Below are positions 40,515 through 52,766 of a stretch of DNA of 60,325 nt, piece by piece. The notes beneath the pieces were generated by a model. It was given only the letters and a program-made list of their open reading frames with translations, made no database searches and was not told where the DNA came from. The translations under genes were made by a program, and so were the position numbers. The stretch is taken from assembly GCF_000310185.1 (NCBI RefSeq), contig NZ_AMXD01000005.1, forward strand, positions 1-60,325, read 5' to 3'. The stretch comes from Thauera aminoaromatica S2 (GTDB lineage: Bacteria; Pseudomonadota; Gammaproteobacteria; Burkholderiales; Rhodocyclaceae). How positions within the stretch are numbered: the stretch's first letter is position 1; the number at the start of each line of letters is the position of its first letter.

Positions 40515-41405
40515 ATGGAATTCAGGACGCTGGAAGACTACGTCGGCCGCACGCCGCTGGTGCGCCTCAAGCGCATCGACGCCGGCCGCAACAACGTGAT
40601 CCTCGCCAAGCTCGAGGGCAACAACCCGGCCGGCTCGGTCAAGGATCGCCCGGCGCTGTCGATGGTGATGCGCGCCGAGGCGCGCGGCCAGATCAAGCCG
40701 GGCGACACCCTGATCGAGGCCACCAGCGGCAACACCGGGATCGCGCTCGCGATGGCCGCGGCGATCCGCGGCTACCGCATGATCCTGGTGATGCCGGAGA
40801 ACCAGAGCGTCGAGCGCCGTCAGACCATGCGCGCGTTCGGCGCCGAGCTCGTGTTGGTGCCGAGTTCGGGCGGCATGGAGATGGCGCGCGACATCGCCGA
40901 GAAGATGCGCGACGAGGGCCGCGGCATCATCCTCGACCAGTTCGCCAACCCGGACAACCCGGTGGCGCACTACGAGGGTACCGGCCCCGAGCTGTGGGAG
41001 CAGACTGGCGGCCGCATCACCCACTTTGTCAGCTCGATGGGCACCACCGGCACCATCATGGGCACCTCGCGCTTCCTCAAGGAGCGCAATCCCGACATCT
41101 GCATCGTCGGCTGCGAGCCGGAGGAGGGCTCGTCCATCCCCGGCATCCGCAAGTGGCCCGAAGCGTACTTGCCGAAGATTTTCGAGCGCCCGCGGGTCGA
41201 TCGCTTCGAGCGCGTCAGCCAGGCTGACGCCGAGGAGATGACCCGCCGGCTCGCGCGCGAGGAGGGCATCTTCGCGGGCATCTCCTCGGGTGGCGCGATG
41301 CATGTCGCGCTGCGCATCGCCGCTCAGGTCGAGAACGCGGTGATTGTCTCCATCGTCTGCGACCGCGGCGACCGTTACCTGTCGACGGGTGTGTTCCCGG
41401 CCTGA
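40515..41405 (+). CDS. cysM: Cysteine synthase B (O-acetylserine sulfhydrylase)
   Basis: This 296-aa PLP enzyme makes cysteine from O-acetylserine and sulfide or thiosulfate. The Schiff-base lysine is in NPAGSVKDRPAL. TSGNTGIALA binds the substrate carboxylate, and SSMGTTGTIMGTS binds the cofactor phosphate. Length is that of CysM rather than the longer CysK. It lies downstream of lapB with an 80-nt gap and ahead of the ydbH-like operon. Confidence 0.95.
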   Translation: MEFRTLEDYVGRTPLVRLKRIDAGRNNVILAKLEGNNPAGSVKDRPALSMVMRAEARGQIKPGDTLIEATSGNTGIALAMAAAIRGYRMILVMPENQSVERRQTMRAFGAELVLVPSSGGMEMARDIAEKMRDEGRGIILDQFANPDNPVAHYEGTGPELWEQTGGRITHFVSSMGTTGTIMGTSRFLKERNPDICIVGCEPEEGSSIPGIRKWPEAYLPKIFERPRVDRFERVSQADAEEMTRRLAREEGIFAGISSGGAMHVALRIAAQVENAVIVSIVCDRGDRYLSTGVFPA

Positions 41406-41430
41406 GCGCCTTCGGCTGGCCGGGCCGCGG

Positions 41431-43587
41431 GTGACGCGGCGATCGCGTCGCGTGGAGGCTGCAGGTGCCGAACGGGAGTCGTCCCGCCGCGGTCGCGGCT
41501 TGCGCGTGGCGTCCTGCGCCCTCTTGCTGCTGATGCTGGCGACCGCCGTTCCGCTTGCGGGCGCAACGGTGTTTCGGGTGCTCGCCCTCCAGATCGCCGA
41601 GATCACCCGTCCCGGCCTTGCTGCGGAGGAGCTGAGCGTGCGCTTCGACGCGCATGCGCAAAGCGGGGAGATCGCGGTCGGCCGCCTGCGGGTCGGTGCG
41701 CGCGAGTGGCGCGCGCTCTCGCTGCGTTGCGGTCGCCTGCATCTCGACGACGGCGTGCTCGGGTGCAGCGCGGCACGGTTGGAGCTGCGCGGGCGGAGAT
41801 TGCCCTTCGAGGCCGACATCGAGGCGACGCTCGGCCCCGGGCCGGCGCGGATCGTGCTGCGCCTGGCCGAAGGCGGCCGCATCGAGGCTGCCATTCAAGC
41901 GGATGGCAGCTTGCGCGCCCGTCTGCACCGGATCCGCCCTGCGGCGACCGCGGCCCTGCTGGAGCCCTGGCTCGCCGAGCTCGCCGCGCGCCTGCGCGAG
42001 CTCGAGGCCGTCGGCGTGCTCGATGCCGAGCTCGATTACCGGCCCGCGGGTGTGGGCGACGCATCCGCAACCCTGCGCGGCCGGATCGCGGGCGGCGGCT
42101 TCGGGAGTGGCGACGGTCTGCGTGCAGCCGAGGGCGTGGAGGCCGGTTTCACGCTCGATGCACGTGGGACGGGCGCGGCGTGGTCCTGGGCGGCGCAGCT
42201 CGACTGGGACGCGGGCGCGGCCTATGTGCATCCGCTGCTCTTCGAGGCCGGCCCGCGGCTGCGCGCGCACGGGCGCTTCGACGGCCGCCGGATCGTGCTC
42301 GAGCGCGGCGAGCTGGCGCTCGATGGGGTTGCTGCCGCCTCCGCGCGCGGCGTGTTCGACACCTTCGGCGGCACGCTGGACACCCTTGCGGTCGAGCTGA
42401 CCGATGTCGATCTCGTCCGCATCGGCCCGCGCTGGCTGGCGCCGCTGCTGGCGCCGGCGAGTGCGCAGCGGTTGCGCCTCGAGGGGCGGGCGGACCTGCG
42501 TGCCGAATTGCGCCGGGATCGGCTGGAGACGGTCGACGTGGAACTGCATGGGGCGGGCTTCGGTCTCGCGTCGCCGCAGGGCGAGGGAATCGCCGCAGGC
42601 GGCGTAGCGGAGGAGGCGCGCGCCGAGGTGCTCGCCTTCGGCCCCGTGGATGGGCGCGTGCGCTGGTCCTCGCGCGGCCGGGGCGAGGCCGCCCTGCAGG
42701 TTGGCGGAGGGCGCTGGGAGAAGCTCGCGCTCGGGGCCTTCGCGCTCGACGCGGTGCTCGGGCCCGCCGGGCTGCGCCTGCCGGGCGCGCGCATCCCCTT
42801 GCTCGACGGTGCGCTGGTGCTCCGGGATCTCGCCCTCGGCTGGTCCGTCGCAGGCTGGGAGGGGAGCGCTGGCGCGGTCCTCGAGCCGGTGTCGATGCCC
42901 TTGCTCACCGAGGCGCTCGGTCTGCCGCGCATGGCGGGGGTGATGTCGGCCGCGTTGCCGGGCTTGCACCTGCGTCCGGGCGAGCTCGTGCTCGACGGCA
43001 CGCTCGCGGTGTCCGTCTTTGGCGGGTGGGTGCAGGCGAGCGGACTGCGCGTGCACGAACCCTTCGGCGTCGCTTCGCACCTGACGGGCGAGATCGAGGC
43101 GCGCCACATCGATCTCGCCCAGCTTACCGAGGCCTTCAGCTTCGGCAGCATCACCGGTCATATCGACGCCGATGTGCGCGGCCTGGAGCTGTCGAGCTGG
43201 CGGCCCACGGCCTTCGACGCCCGCATCGCCAGCATCGCCGGCGACGAGCGCCGCCGCATCAGCCAGCGCGCGGTGCAGAACCTCGGCGCGCTCGGCGGCG
43301 GGGGCGCGCTCGCGGCGGTGCAGCGCAGCGTGCTGCGCCTGTTCGAGACTTTCGGCTATCGCGAGCTCGGCCTGCGCTGCCGGCTTGCCAAGGGCGTATG
43401 CGAGATGGACGGGCTGGATGCGGCGCCGGACGGCGCCGCGCGCGCCGATGGCGGCTTCACCATCGTGCGTGGCGGAGGCGTCCCGGCACTCGACGTCATC
43501 GGCTACAATCGGCGCGTCGATTGGAACGAACTGGTGGCCCGCCTGCAGCGCGTGGTGGCCGAGGGCGTCTCTCCCACGATCGATTGA
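41431..43587 (+). CDS. ydbH: YdbH-like AsmA-family envelope protein
   Basis: This large protein (about 718 aa) has one N-terminal membrane segment (ASCALLLLMLATAVPLAGATVF) and a long periplasmic part of repeated beta-strand character, ending with the conserved region SLTGEIEARHIDLAQLTEAF-like and FGSITGHIDADVRGLELSSW. The assignment rests on this layout and on the ynbE-ydbL genes downstream, which match the E. coli ydbH-ynbE-ydbL operon implicated in phospholipid transport to the outer membrane. The GTG start at 41431 is uncertain; 41452 is an alternative. Confidence 0.8.
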   Translation: MTRRSRRVEAAGAERESSRRGRGLRVASCALLLLMLATAVPLAGATVFRVLALQIAEITRPGLAAEELSVRFDAHAQSGEIAVGRLRVGAREWRALSLRCGRLHLDDGVLGCSAARLELRGRRLPFEADIEATLGPGPARIVLRLAEGGRIEAAIQADGSLRARLHRIRPAATAALLEPWLAELAARLRELEAVGVLDAELDYRPAGVGDASATLRGRIAGGGFGSGDGLRAAEGVEAGFTLDARGTGAAWSWAAQLDWDAGAAYVHPLLFEAGPRLRAHGRFDGRRIVLERGELALDGVAAASARGVFDTFGGTLDTLAVELTDVDLVRIGPRWLAPLLAPASAQRLRLEGRADLRAELRRDRLETVDVELHGAGFGLASPQGEGIAAGGVAEEARAEVLAFGPVDGRVRWSSRGRGEAALQVGGGRWEKLALGAFALDAVLGPAGLRLPGARIPLLDGALVLRDLALGWSVAGWEGSAGAVLEPVSMPLLTEALGLPRMAGVMSAALPGLHLRPGELVLDGTLAVSVFGGWVQASGLRVHEPFGVASHLTGEIEARHIDLAQLTEAFSFGSITGHIDADVRGLELSSWRPTAFDARIASIAGDERRRISQRAVQNLGALGGGGALAAVQRSVLRLFETFGYRELGLRCRLAKGVCEMDGLDAAPDGAARADGGFTIVRGGGVPALDVIGYNRRVDWNELVARLQRVVAEGVSPTID

Positions 43588-43611
43588 ATCTGCATATCCC
43601 GCGAGGACGGC

Positions 43612-43806
43612 ATGAACCCTGTTGCGCGCTGGCTGTTCGCGGCTGCGCTGGTTGCGAGCACCGCGGCCTGCGTCACGATCAACATCTATTTCCCGGCCGC
43701 GGCGGCCGAGAAGGCCGCCGACCGGATCATCGACGAGGTCTGGCAGCTGCGCGAGGGTGCGGGCAGCGCGCCTGCCACGCCGCCGGCTGCGGGAGACGCG
43801 AAATGA
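43612..43806 (+). CDS. ynbE: YnbE-like small lipoprotein
   Basis: This is a 64-aa lipoprotein with a signal peptide ending in the lipobox STAAC, followed by VTINIYFPAAAAEKAADRIIDEVW, the typical YnbE segment. YnbE is thought to join YdbH to the outer membrane. The stop overlaps the start of the ydbL-like gene (ATGA). Confidence 0.88.
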   Translation: MNPVARWLFAAALVASTAACVTINIYFPAAAAEKAADRIIDEVWQLREGAGSAPATPPAAGDAK

Positions 43807-44243
43807 AATCCGCTTCGATGCCGTCCGGCTCCTGGGCGGGCCGCCTGGCGGCCCTGTTCGTCGGCCTCGCGCTCGCCTTCCCGGTGCATGCGCAGGGCAA
43901 CCTCGAGATCGACACCCCGGCGATCTCCGCGCTGCGCAAGACGATGCAGCAGCGCCACGCGCAGCTCGCGCCGCTGTATGCGTCGGGTGCGGTGGGCATC
44001 GCCGCAGACGGTACCGTGAGCCTGCGCGACGCCGCGGCGGTGCCGCTCGCGCAGCGCGCCCAGGCCAACGCCGCGGTTGCCGCCGAAAATGCCGACCGTG
44101 CCGCGCTCTACCGCGAGATCGCGCGCGCCAACGGTCACCCCGAGTGGGAGGCCGAGGTGCGCCGCACCTTCGCGCAGCGTTGGCTCGAGCGCGCGCAGCC
44201 GGGCTGGTGGGTGCAGCAGGGCGCTGCGTGGTCGAGGAAATGA
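43803..44243 (+). CDS. ydbL: YdbL-like DUF1318 periplasmic protein
   Basis: This 146-aa exported protein has a signal peptide (LAALFVGLALAFPVHAQG) followed by a DUF1318 domain with ALRKTMQQRHAQLAPLYASGAVGIAADG and AENADRAALYREIARANG. YdbL acts in E. coli as a chaperone-like partner of YdbH and YnbE. It overlaps ynbE at its start and the exonuclease gene at its end, so the four genes are probably one operon. Confidence 0.9.
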   Translation: MKSASMPSGSWAGRLAALFVGLALAFPVHAQGNLEIDTPAISALRKTMQQRHAQLAPLYASGAVGIAADGTVSLRDAAAVPLAQRAQANAAVAAENADRAALYREIARANGHPEWEAEVRRTFAQRWLERAQPGWWVQQGAAWSRK

Positions 44244-45031
44244 TGCCGGTCCTCGTCTTCGACATCGAAACCGTTCCCGACGTCGCCGGCATCCGCGCGA
44301 TCGAGAACCTGCCCGCGGGCCTGTCCGACTACGAGGTCGCGGAGTGGGCGTTCCAGCAGCGCCGCGCCAGCCACGGCAACGACTTCCTGCCGCACCATCT
44401 GCAGCGCGTGGTGGCGATCTCCTGCGTGCTGCGCGACGCGCAGCATTTCCGGGTGTTCTCGCTCTCCGAGCCCGAGAGCGGCGAGGGCGAGATCATCCAG
44501 CGCTTCTTCGACGGCATCGAGCGCTACTCGCCGCAGATCGTGTCGTGGAACGGCGGCGGCTTCGACCTGCCGGTGCTGCACTACCGCGGCATGCTGCACG
44601 GCGTTGCAGCACCGCGCTACTGGGACCAGGGCGAGGGCGACTACCACGACTCGCGCGACTTCAAGTGGAACAACTACATCAGCCGCTACCATAGTCGTCA
44701 TCTGGATCTGATGGACTTGCTCGCGCTCTACCAGCCGCGCGCGAGCGCACCGCTCGACGACCTCGCCAAGCTCATGGGCTATCCCGGCAAGCTCGGCATG
44801 GACGGTTCGGCGGTCTGGCAGGCCTGGCAGGAGGGCCGGATCGCCGAGATCCGCGACTACTGCGAGACCGACGTCGTCAACACCTACCTCGTCTACCTGC
44901 GCTTCGAGCGCATGCGCGGGCATCTCGACGCCGCCGCGTGGGCGGCGGAGGTGGAGACGGTGCGCGAGGCGCTCGGCCGCATCGACGCACCGCACTGGAA
45001 GCAGTTCCTCGCCGCCTGGCCGCAAGGCTGA
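44243..45031 (+). CDS. PolB-like 3'-5' exonuclease (DEDDy family)
   Basis: This 262-aa protein matches the stand-alone exonuclease domain of family B polymerases. The first acidic pair is in LVFDIETVPD, the second motif in IVSWNGGGFDLPVL and the third in IRDYCETDVVNTYLVY, where Asp and Tyr complete DEDDy. It probably removes nucleotides from single-stranded 3' ends, but its in vivo role is unknown. The start overlaps the ydbL-like stop. Confidence 0.9.
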   Translation: MPVLVFDIETVPDVAGIRAIENLPAGLSDYEVAEWAFQQRRASHGNDFLPHHLQRVVAISCVLRDAQHFRVFSLSEPESGEGEIIQRFFDGIERYSPQIVSWNGGGFDLPVLHYRGMLHGVAAPRYWDQGEGDYHDSRDFKWNNYISRYHSRHLDLMDLLALYQPRASAPLDDLAKLMGYPGKLGMDGSAVWQAWQEGRIAEIRDYCETDVVNTYLVYLRFERMRGHLDAAAWAAEVETVREALGRIDAPHWKQFLAAWPQG

Positions 45032-45077
45032 GCGGCGCGGCGCCGGCTCCATCCCCCATCCTCTTACGGAGAGCATC

Positions 45078-45320
45078 ATGGGCATCATCGGAACCATCCT
45101 CATCGGCCTGATCGTCGGCTTCGTCGCGCGCCTGCTGCACCCCGGCAAGGACGGCCTCGGGATCATCATGACCTCGCTGCTCGGCATCGCCGGCTCGCTG
45201 GTCGCCACCTACGGCGGCCAGGCGCTCGGCATCTATCACGCCGGCGAGGGCGCGGGTTTCCTCGGTGCGGTCATCGGCGCGGTGGTGATCCTTTTCGTGG
45301 TGACCCGCCTCAAGAAATGA
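45078..45320 (+). CDS. GlsB/YeaQ/YmgE family small membrane protein
   Basis: This 80-aa protein has three hydrophobic segments rich in glycine (GIIGTILIGLIVGFVARLL, IIMTSLLGIAGSLVATYGG and FLGAVIGAVVILFVVTRL). This is the transglycosylase-associated (DUF) membrane family, often stress-induced. TACGGAGAG precedes the ATG and gives a good ribosome-binding site. Confidence 0.9.
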   Translation: MGIIGTILIGLIVGFVARLLHPGKDGLGIIMTSLLGIAGSLVATYGGQALGIYHAGEGAGFLGAVIGAVVILFVVTRLKK

Positions 45321-45348
45321 TCCCGTTCCGCGGCACTGCAAAAAAACT

Positions 45349-45376
45349 TTGACAAATTTTTCGCAGTGTCTATAAT
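45349..45376 (+). promoter_or_regulatory. Consensus sigma-70 promoter of tRNA-Val
   Basis: TTGACA (45349-45354) and TATAAT (45371-45376) are separated by 16 nt, both perfect consensus, 13 nt before the tRNA. The surroundings are unusually AT-rich for this genome. Confidence 0.93.
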
Positions 45377-45389
45377 GCGGGACTTCAGC

Positions 45390-45466
45390 AGGCGCGTAGC
45401 TCAGTTGGTTAGAGCACCACCTTGACATGGTGGGGGTCGTTGGTTCGAGTCCAATCGCGCCTACCA
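45390..45466 (+). tRNA. tRNA-Val (GAC)
   Basis: This is a 77-nt cloverleaf with encoded CCA. The acceptor AGGCGCG pairs with CGCGCCT. The anticodon stem CCACC/GGTGG encloses loop TTGACAT, giving anticodon GAC. The T-loop is TTCGAGT. Confidence 0.97.
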
Positions 45467-45549
45467 GGATTCTGGAGTCGAAAAGTCATGTTCCGAACTA
45501 CCACTCAGGCCGGAAACTGAACAGGTCGGCTCCGCTTGTCTGCTAAGAG

Positions 45550-45580
45550 AAAAAAGCGCGCCCAAACCGCGCTTTTTTTT
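45550..45580 (+). terminator. Terminator downstream of tRNA-Val
   Basis: AAAAAAGCGCG pairs with CGCGC and an eight-T run (45573-45580). It could also act as an attenuator in the thrS leader, as the thrS ATG is about 70 nt further on. Confidence 0.72.
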
Positions 45581-45652
45581 CGTCCACGTTTTTCCCGATT
45601 TCCCCTGTACGTCCTGCGCCTCGCGGGGCGACAACAGCCCGAGGCTACAGCC

Positions 45653-47569
45653 ATGCCCAACATCACGCTTCCCGACGGTTCCGTGCGCAGCTTCGATCAC
45701 CCGGTGACCGTCGCCGAGGTTGCGGCTTCGATCGGTGCCGGTCTCGCCAAGGCGGCGATCGCCGGTCGCACCGACGGGAAGCTGGTCGATCTCTCGCACC
45801 GATTCGAGGCCGACGCCGATCTGGCCATCGTGACCGACAAGAACGCCGAGGGCCTCGAGATCATCCGCCACTCCACGGCCCACCTGCTCGCGCACGCGGT
45901 GAAGGAGCTCTTCCCCGACGCCCAGGTGACGATCGGGCCGGTGATCGACAACGGCTTCTACTACGACTTCTCGTACAAGCGTCCCTTCACCCCCGAGGAC
46001 CTGCAGGCCATCGAGCAGCGCATGGCCGAGATCGCCAAGCGCGAGATCCCCGTGCATCGCGAGGTGTGGCCGCGCGACAAGGCGGTGGACTTCTTCAAGG
46101 GCATCGGCGAGCACTACAAGGCCGAGATCATCGCCTCGATCCCGGCGGGCGAGGACGTGTCGCTGTACCGTCAGGGAGACTTCATCGACCTGTGCCGCGG
46201 CCCGCACGTGCCCTCGACCGGCAAGCTCAAGGTCTTCAAGCTGATGAAGCTGGCCGGTGCGTACTGGCGCGGCGACTCGAAGAACGAGATGCTGCAGCGC
46301 GTGTATGGCACGGCGTGGACGAAGAAGGACGAGCTCGACGCCTACCTGCACATGATCGAGGAGGCCGAGAAGCGCGACCACCGCAAGCTCGGCCGCCAGC
46401 TCGACCTCTTCCACATCCAGGACGAGGCGCCCGGCATGGTGTTCTGGCACGCCAAGGGCTGGACGCTGTGGCAGCAGGTCGAGCAGTACCTGCGCCGCAC
46501 GATCGGCGAGCATGGCTACCAGGAAGTGAAGACGCCGCAGATCGTCGACCGCTCGCTGTGGGAGAAGTCCGGTCACTGGGGCATGTACTCCGACCTGATG
46601 TTCACCACGCAGTCCGAGAAGCGCGACTACGCGGTCAAGCCGATGAACTGCCCCTGCCACATCCAGATCTTCAACCAGGGCCTCAAGAGCTACCGTGACC
46701 TGCCGCTGCGCATGGCCGAGTTCGGCTCCTGCCACCGCAACGAACCTTCCGGCTCGCTGCACGGCATCATGCGCGTGCGCAACTTCGTGCAGGACGACGC
46801 GCACATCTTCTGTACCGAGAGCCAGGTGCAGGCCGAATCCGCCGAGTTCATCCGCCTGCTGCAGCAGGTGTATCAGGACTTCGGCTTCACCGACGTGCAG
46901 GTGAAGCTGTCGACCCGCCCCGAGAAGCGCGTCGGTACCGACGAGCAGTGGGATGCCGCCGAGGCCGCGCTTGCCGCCGCGCTCGACGCGCAGGGTCTGC
47001 AGTACGAGCTGCAGCCGGGCGAGGGCGCCTTCTACGGACCCAAGATCGAGTTCTCGCTGAAGGATTGCCTGGGCCGCGTGTGGCAGTGCGGCACGCTGCA
47101 GCTCGACTTCAATCTGCCGGTGCGCCTCGGTGCCGAGTATGTCGACGAGGACAACACCAAGAAGATCCCGGTGATGCTGCATCGCGCCATCCTCGGTTCG
47201 CTGGAGCGCTTCATCGGCATCCTGATCGAGCATCACGCCGGCGCCATGCCGCTGTGGCTCGCCCCGGTGCAGGCGGTGGTGATGAACATCTCCGAGGGCC
47301 AGGCCGAATATGCCGAAGAGGCGGTGGCGAGGCTGAAGAAGGCCGGCTTCCGCGTCGAGGCGGATTTGCGCAACGAGAAGATTAACTATAAAATTCGCGA
47401 ACATAGCGTGCAGAAGCTGCCGTACCAGATCGTCATCGGCGAGAAGGAGAAGGCGGCAGGCCTGGTGGCCGTACGTGCCCGGGGTGGCCAGGATCTTGGC
47501 CAAATGTCCCTCGATTCGCTGATCGAACGCTGGCTTCGCGAAGTTGAAGCGAAAGCCGGATCGGTCTGA
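45653..47569 (+). CDS. thrS: Threonyl-tRNA synthetase
   Basis: This 638-aa class II synthetase has an N-terminal TGS domain ([19 protein letters not shown]), an editing domain with [11 protein letters not shown], a catalytic core with the zinc ligand region (NCPCHIQIF) and [16 protein letters not shown], and a C-terminal anticodon-binding domain. Length is normal. It heads a translation gene cluster continued by infC, rpmI, rplT, pheS and pheT. An in-frame upstream extension crosses the terminator and is not used. Confidence 0.98.
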   Translation: MPNITLPDGSVRSFDHPVTVAEVAASIGAGLAKAAIAGRTDGKLVDLSHRFEADADLAIVTDKNAEGLEIIRHSTAHLLAHAVKELFPDAQVTIGPVIDNGFYYDFSYKRPFTPEDLQAIEQRMAEIAKREIPVHREVWPRDKAVDFFKGIGEHYKAEIIASIPAGEDVSLYRQGDFIDLCRGPHVPSTGKLKVFKLMKLAGAYWRGDSKNEMLQRVYGTAWTKKDELDAYLHMIEEAEKRDHRKLGRQLDLFHIQDEAPGMVFWHAKGWTLWQQVEQYLRRTIGEHGYQEVKTPQIVDRSLWEKSGHWGMYSDLMFTTQSEKRDYAVKPMNCPCHIQIFNQGLKSYRDLPLRMAEFGSCHRNEPSGSLHGIMRVRNFVQDDAHIFCTESQVQAESAEFIRLLQQVYQDFGFTDVQVKLSTRPEKRVGTDEQWDAAEAALAAALDAQGLQYELQPGEGAFYGPKIEFSLKDCLGRVWQCGTLQLDFNLPVRLGAEYVDEDNTKKIPVMLHRAILGSLERFIGILIEHHAGAMPLWLAPVQAVVMNISEGQAEYAEEAVARLKKAGFRVEADLRNEKINYKIREHSVQKLPYQIVIGEKEKAAGLVAVRARGGQDLGQMSLDSLIERWLREVEAKAGSV

Positions 47570-47595
47570 TATTGGTTTTCGTGGAGAGTTGAACC

Positions 47596-48117
47596 ATCGC
47601 ACAAGAAAAAAAGCAGCGCGTAAATCGGGAGATCACTGCGCCTGAGGTCCGGCTGGTCGGCGAGGAGGGCGAGCAGCTCGGTATCGTCTCCCTGAACGCA
47701 TCCCTCAGCATGGCCGAAGAGGCCGGGCTGGATCTGGTCGAAATCGCACCGATGGCCGTGCCGCCCGTGTGCAAGCTGATGGATTTCGGCAAGTTCAAGT
47801 ATCAGGAACAGAAGAAGGCCCACGAAGCCCGACTCAAGCAGAAGCAGGTGCAGGTCAAGGAGGTCAAGCTCCGCCCCGGCACCGACGAGAACGACTACCA
47901 GATCAAGCTGCGCAACCTCAAGCGCTTCCTGGAAGAAGGCGACAAGTGCAAGGTGACCTTGCGCTTCCGCGGCCGCGAGATGGCGCACCAGGAGTTCGGC
48001 CTGCGCCAGCTCGAGCGCGTGAAGGCGGACCTCGAGGAACTCGGCCAGGTCGAGCAGATGCCCAAGATGGAAGGGCGCCAGATGATCATGATCATCGCGC
48101 CGAAGAAGAAGCACTGA
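47596..48117 (+). CDS. infC: Translation initiation factor IF-3
   Basis: This 173-aa protein keeps 30S subunits free and checks the start codon. The best start is the rare codon ATC at 47596, preceded by GGAGAG and giving [20 protein letters not shown], the expected N-terminus; the first in-frame ATG would cut off this conserved part. Rare start codons (usually ATT) are the known basis of IF-3 autoregulation. Domains: N-terminal about 1-75, basic linker, C-terminal ending IIAPKKKH. Confidence 0.96.
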   Translation: MAQEKKQRVNREITAPEVRLVGEEGEQLGIVSLNASLSMAEEAGLDLVEIAPMAVPPVCKLMDFGKFKYQEQKKAHEARLKQKQVQVKEVKLRPGTDENDYQIKLRNLKRFLEEGDKCKVTLRFRGREMAHQEFGLRQLERVKADLEELGQVEQMPKMEGRQMIMIIAPKKKH

Positions 48118-48262
48118 GCTTCTTCCCGAAGAAATCGCCTCGCGAGGGGCGAGACCGCGGGAAGGAATTTCCCTCCGGCGGAAAACAAGTGGTGCCGGGT
48201 AACAAAACGCGCCGGGCTTTTCGGTGCTACCTGGTGTCATCCAAAAACATGGAGTCTCAGCA

Positions 48263-50019
<1,757 letters not shown>

Positions 50020-50068
50020 GCGGCTTCGCACAAGCTGCGCCCTACCACGCAATCCGGGTAATCGAATC

Positions 50069-52459
50069 ATGCAATTCTCAGAACAGTGGCTGCGGACCTT
50101 CGTCGATCCGCAACTGGACAGCGCCGGACTCGGCCATCTGCTGACCATGGCCGGCCTCGAGGTCGAGGAGGCCGAACCCGCCGCGCCCGCCTTCCGCGGT
50201 GTCGTGGTGGCGAAGATCGTCGAGGCCGAGAAGCACCCCAACGCCGACAAGCTCAAGCTGTGCAAGGTCGACGCCGGCACCGGCGAATTGCTGCAGATCG
50301 TCTGCGGCGCGCCCAACGCTGCCGCCGGCATGAAGGTGCCATGCGCGGTGGTCGGCGCGGTCCTGCCCGGCGAGTTCGAGATCAAGAAGGCCAAGCTGCG
50401 CGGCGTCGAGTCCTTCGGCATGCTGTGCTCTGCGCGCGAGCTCGGGTTCTCCGAGGATCACTCCGGCCTCTACGCGCTGCCCGAGGATGCCCCGGTGGGC
50501 ACCGACATCCGCGCCTACCTCGGCCTGGACGACACCTTGTTCACCATCAAGCTGACCCCCAACCGCGCCGACTGCCTGAGCCTGACCGGCGTGGCGCGCG
50601 AGGTCGCGGCGATCACCGGCGGCGAGTTCCGTCCGCTCGCGATCGACCCGGTCGCGCCCGCGATCGAGGCCCGCCGCGACATCGTGCTCGATGCGCCGCA
50701 AGCCTGTCCGCGTTACTGCGGCCGCATCCTGCGCGGCGTGGACGCGCGCGCCGCGACGCCCGACTGGATGGTGCGCCGCCTGGTGCGCAGCGGCATCCGC
50801 TCGATCAGCGCGCTGGTCGACATCACCAACTACGTCATGCTCGAGCTCGGCCAGCCCCTGCATGCCTTCGACAACGCCAAGCTGCAGGGCGCCATCCATG
50901 TGCGCCTGCCGCGTGCGGGCGAGCAGGTGCTGCTGCTCAACGAGCAGACGGTGACCCCGGCTGCGGACACCTTGCTGATCGCCGACGAGGCGCGCGCGCT
51001 CGCGCTCGCGGGCATCATGGGCGGCGAGGACAGCGGGATCACCCTCGACACCACCGAAGTCTTCCTCGAGAGCGCCTTTTTCGCGCCCGATGCGATCGCG
51101 GGCCGCGCGCGCGCCTACGGTTTCGGCTCGGATGCCTCGCACCGCTTCGAGCGTGGTGTCGATCCGGAGCTTGCGCGCGGCGCCCTCGAGCGTGCCACCC
51201 GTCTGGTGATCGAGCTGTGCGGCGGCGAGGCCGGTCCGGTGGTCGAGGCCGTCGCCACCGACGCGCTGCCCGCGCGCGCGCCGGTGCGTTTGCGTCCGGC
51301 GCGTGCGCGCCGCGTGCTCGGCATCGTGCTTGCCGACGCGGACATGCTCGCGCTGCTGCGTCGCGTCCACCTGCAGGTCGAGCGCACAGGTGACGACATC
51401 CTCGTCACGCCGCCGTCGTGGCGCTTCGACATCGAGATCGAGGAAGACCTGATCGAGGAGATCGCCCGCCTGCACGGCTACGACAACATCCCGGCGATCG
51501 CCCCGCAGGGCAGCCTGATGATGCTGCCGAGCAGCGAGAACGGACGCCCGGTGTGGGCGCTGCGTCACCTGCTCGCCGCGCGCGGCTACCAGGAGGTGGT
51601 CAACTTCGCCTTCGTCGAGGAGGCCTGGGAGCGCGACTTCTGCGCCAACGAGAACCCGATCCGCCTGGCCAACCCGATCGCCAGCCACCTCAGCGTGATG
51701 CGCTCCAGCCTGATTCCGGGCCTGGTCGGCACGCTCGCCGCCAATCGCAAGCGCCAGATCGACCGCGTGCGCGTTTTCGAGGTGGCACGCGTGTTCGAGC
51801 GCAAGGCCGATGGCGATCCGGTGCGCGGCTTCCATCAGGTGATGAACATCGCCGCGCTGGCGGCCGGCCAGGTGGTGCCCGAGCAGTGGGGCGAGCGCGC
51901 GCGCAGCGTCGACTTTTACGACGTGAAGGGCGATCTCGAGGCGCTGTTCGCGCCGCGCGAGCTGCAGTTCGCCCCGCTCTCGCATCCCGCCCTGCATCCG
52001 GGGCGCGCGGCCGCCGTGCGCCTGGACGGGCACATGATCGGCGTGCTCGGTGAACTGCATCCGGTGTGGGTGCAGCGCTACGAGCTCGGCACCGCGCCGG
52101 TGGTGTTCGAGGTTGCGCTCGATGCTGCGCTCGCCGCCCGCGTGCCGGCCTATGCCGAGATCTCGCGCATGCAGGCGGTGCGCCGCGATCTTGCGCTGGT
52201 GGTGGGCAACGAGGTTCCGGTCGAGCGCGTGCTCGAGGTGCTGCGCGAGGCCGCACCCGCGCTCGTACGCGAGATCGCGCTGTTCGACCTTTACCAGGGC
52301 AAGGGCATCGATCATGACAAGAAGAGCCTTGCCTTCAAGGTATCGATGCAAGATACTCGACGCACCCTCGAAGACGCCGAAGTGGATGCGGCCATCGCGC
52401 TGCTCGTGACGCATGCCGAAACCGTGCTGGGTGCGCGCCTGCGAGGCGCGGGAGCCTGA
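50069..52459 (+). CDS. pheT: Phenylalanyl-tRNA synthetase beta subunit
   Basis: This 796-aa subunit has an N-terminal OB-fold tRNA-binding domain (about 40-150, including [13 protein letters not shown]), the B3/B4 editing domain, B5 and the catalytic-like domain, and a C-terminal anticodon-binding fold ([18 protein letters not shown]). Length is that expected for proteobacteria. It is followed by ihfA with a one-nt gap, the usual pheST-ihfA order. Confidence 0.98.
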   Translation: MQFSEQWLRTFVDPQLDSAGLGHLLTMAGLEVEEAEPAAPAFRGVVVAKIVEAEKHPNADKLKLCKVDAGTGELLQIVCGAPNAAAGMKVPCAVVGAVLPGEFEIKKAKLRGVESFGMLCSARELGFSEDHSGLYALPEDAPVGTDIRAYLGLDDTLFTIKLTPNRADCLSLTGVAREVAAITGGEFRPLAIDPVAPAIEARRDIVLDAPQACPRYCGRILRGVDARAATPDWMVRRLVRSGIRSISALVDITNYVMLELGQPLHAFDNAKLQGAIHVRLPRAGEQVLLLNEQTVTPAADTLLIADEARALALAGIMGGEDSGITLDTTEVFLESAFFAPDAIAGRARAYGFGSDASHRFERGVDPELARGALERATRLVIELCGGEAGPVVEAVATDALPARAPVRLRPARARRVLGIVLADADMLALLRRVHLQVERTGDDILVTPPSWRFDIEIEEDLIEEIARLHGYDNIPAIAPQGSLMMLPSSENGRPVWALRHLLAARGYQEVVNFAFVEEAWERDFCANENPIRLANPIASHLSVMRSSLIPGLVGTLAANRKRQIDRVRVFEVARVFERKADGDPVRGFHQVMNIAALAAGQVVPEQWGERARSVDFYDVKGDLEALFAPRELQFAPLSHPALHPGRAAAVRLDGHMIGVLGELHPVWVQRYELGTAPVVFEVALDAALAARVPAYAEISRMQAVRRDLALVVGNEVPVERVLEVLREAAPALVREIALFDLYQGKGIDHDKKSLAFKVSMQDTRRTLEDAEVDAAIALLVTHAETVLGARLRGAGA

Positions 52460-52460
52460 C

Positions 52461-52766
52461 ATGACCCTCACCAAGGCCGAGCTCGCCGACCTGCTGTTCG
52501 AGCAGGTCGGGCTCAACAAGCGTGAAGCCAAGGACATGGTGGAGGGCTTCTTCGAGGAGATCCGGACGGCGCTGGAGCGCGGCGACAGCGTCAAGCTCTC
52601 CGGCTTCGGCAACTTCCAGTTGCGCGACAAGCCGCAGCGTCCGGGTCGCAACCCCAAGACCGGCGAGGAAATCCCGATCACCGCCCGGCGCGTGGTCACC
52701 TTCCATGCCAGCCAGAAACTGAAGGCCGCGGTGGAGCAACTCAGCGATGCAAGCAAGCAGCCCTGA
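52461..52766 (+). CDS. ihfA: Integration host factor subunit alpha
   Basis: This 101-aa HU/IHF-family protein is the partner of IhfB. It contains [30 protein letters not shown], the DNA-binding arm with its proline. Its 3' end overlaps the start of the MerR-family gene by 20 nt. Confidence 0.97.
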   Translation: MTLTKAELADLLFEQVGLNKREAKDMVEGFFEEIRTALERGDSVKLSGFGNFQLRDKPQRPGRNPKTGEEIPITARRVVTFHASQKLKAAVEQLSDASKQP

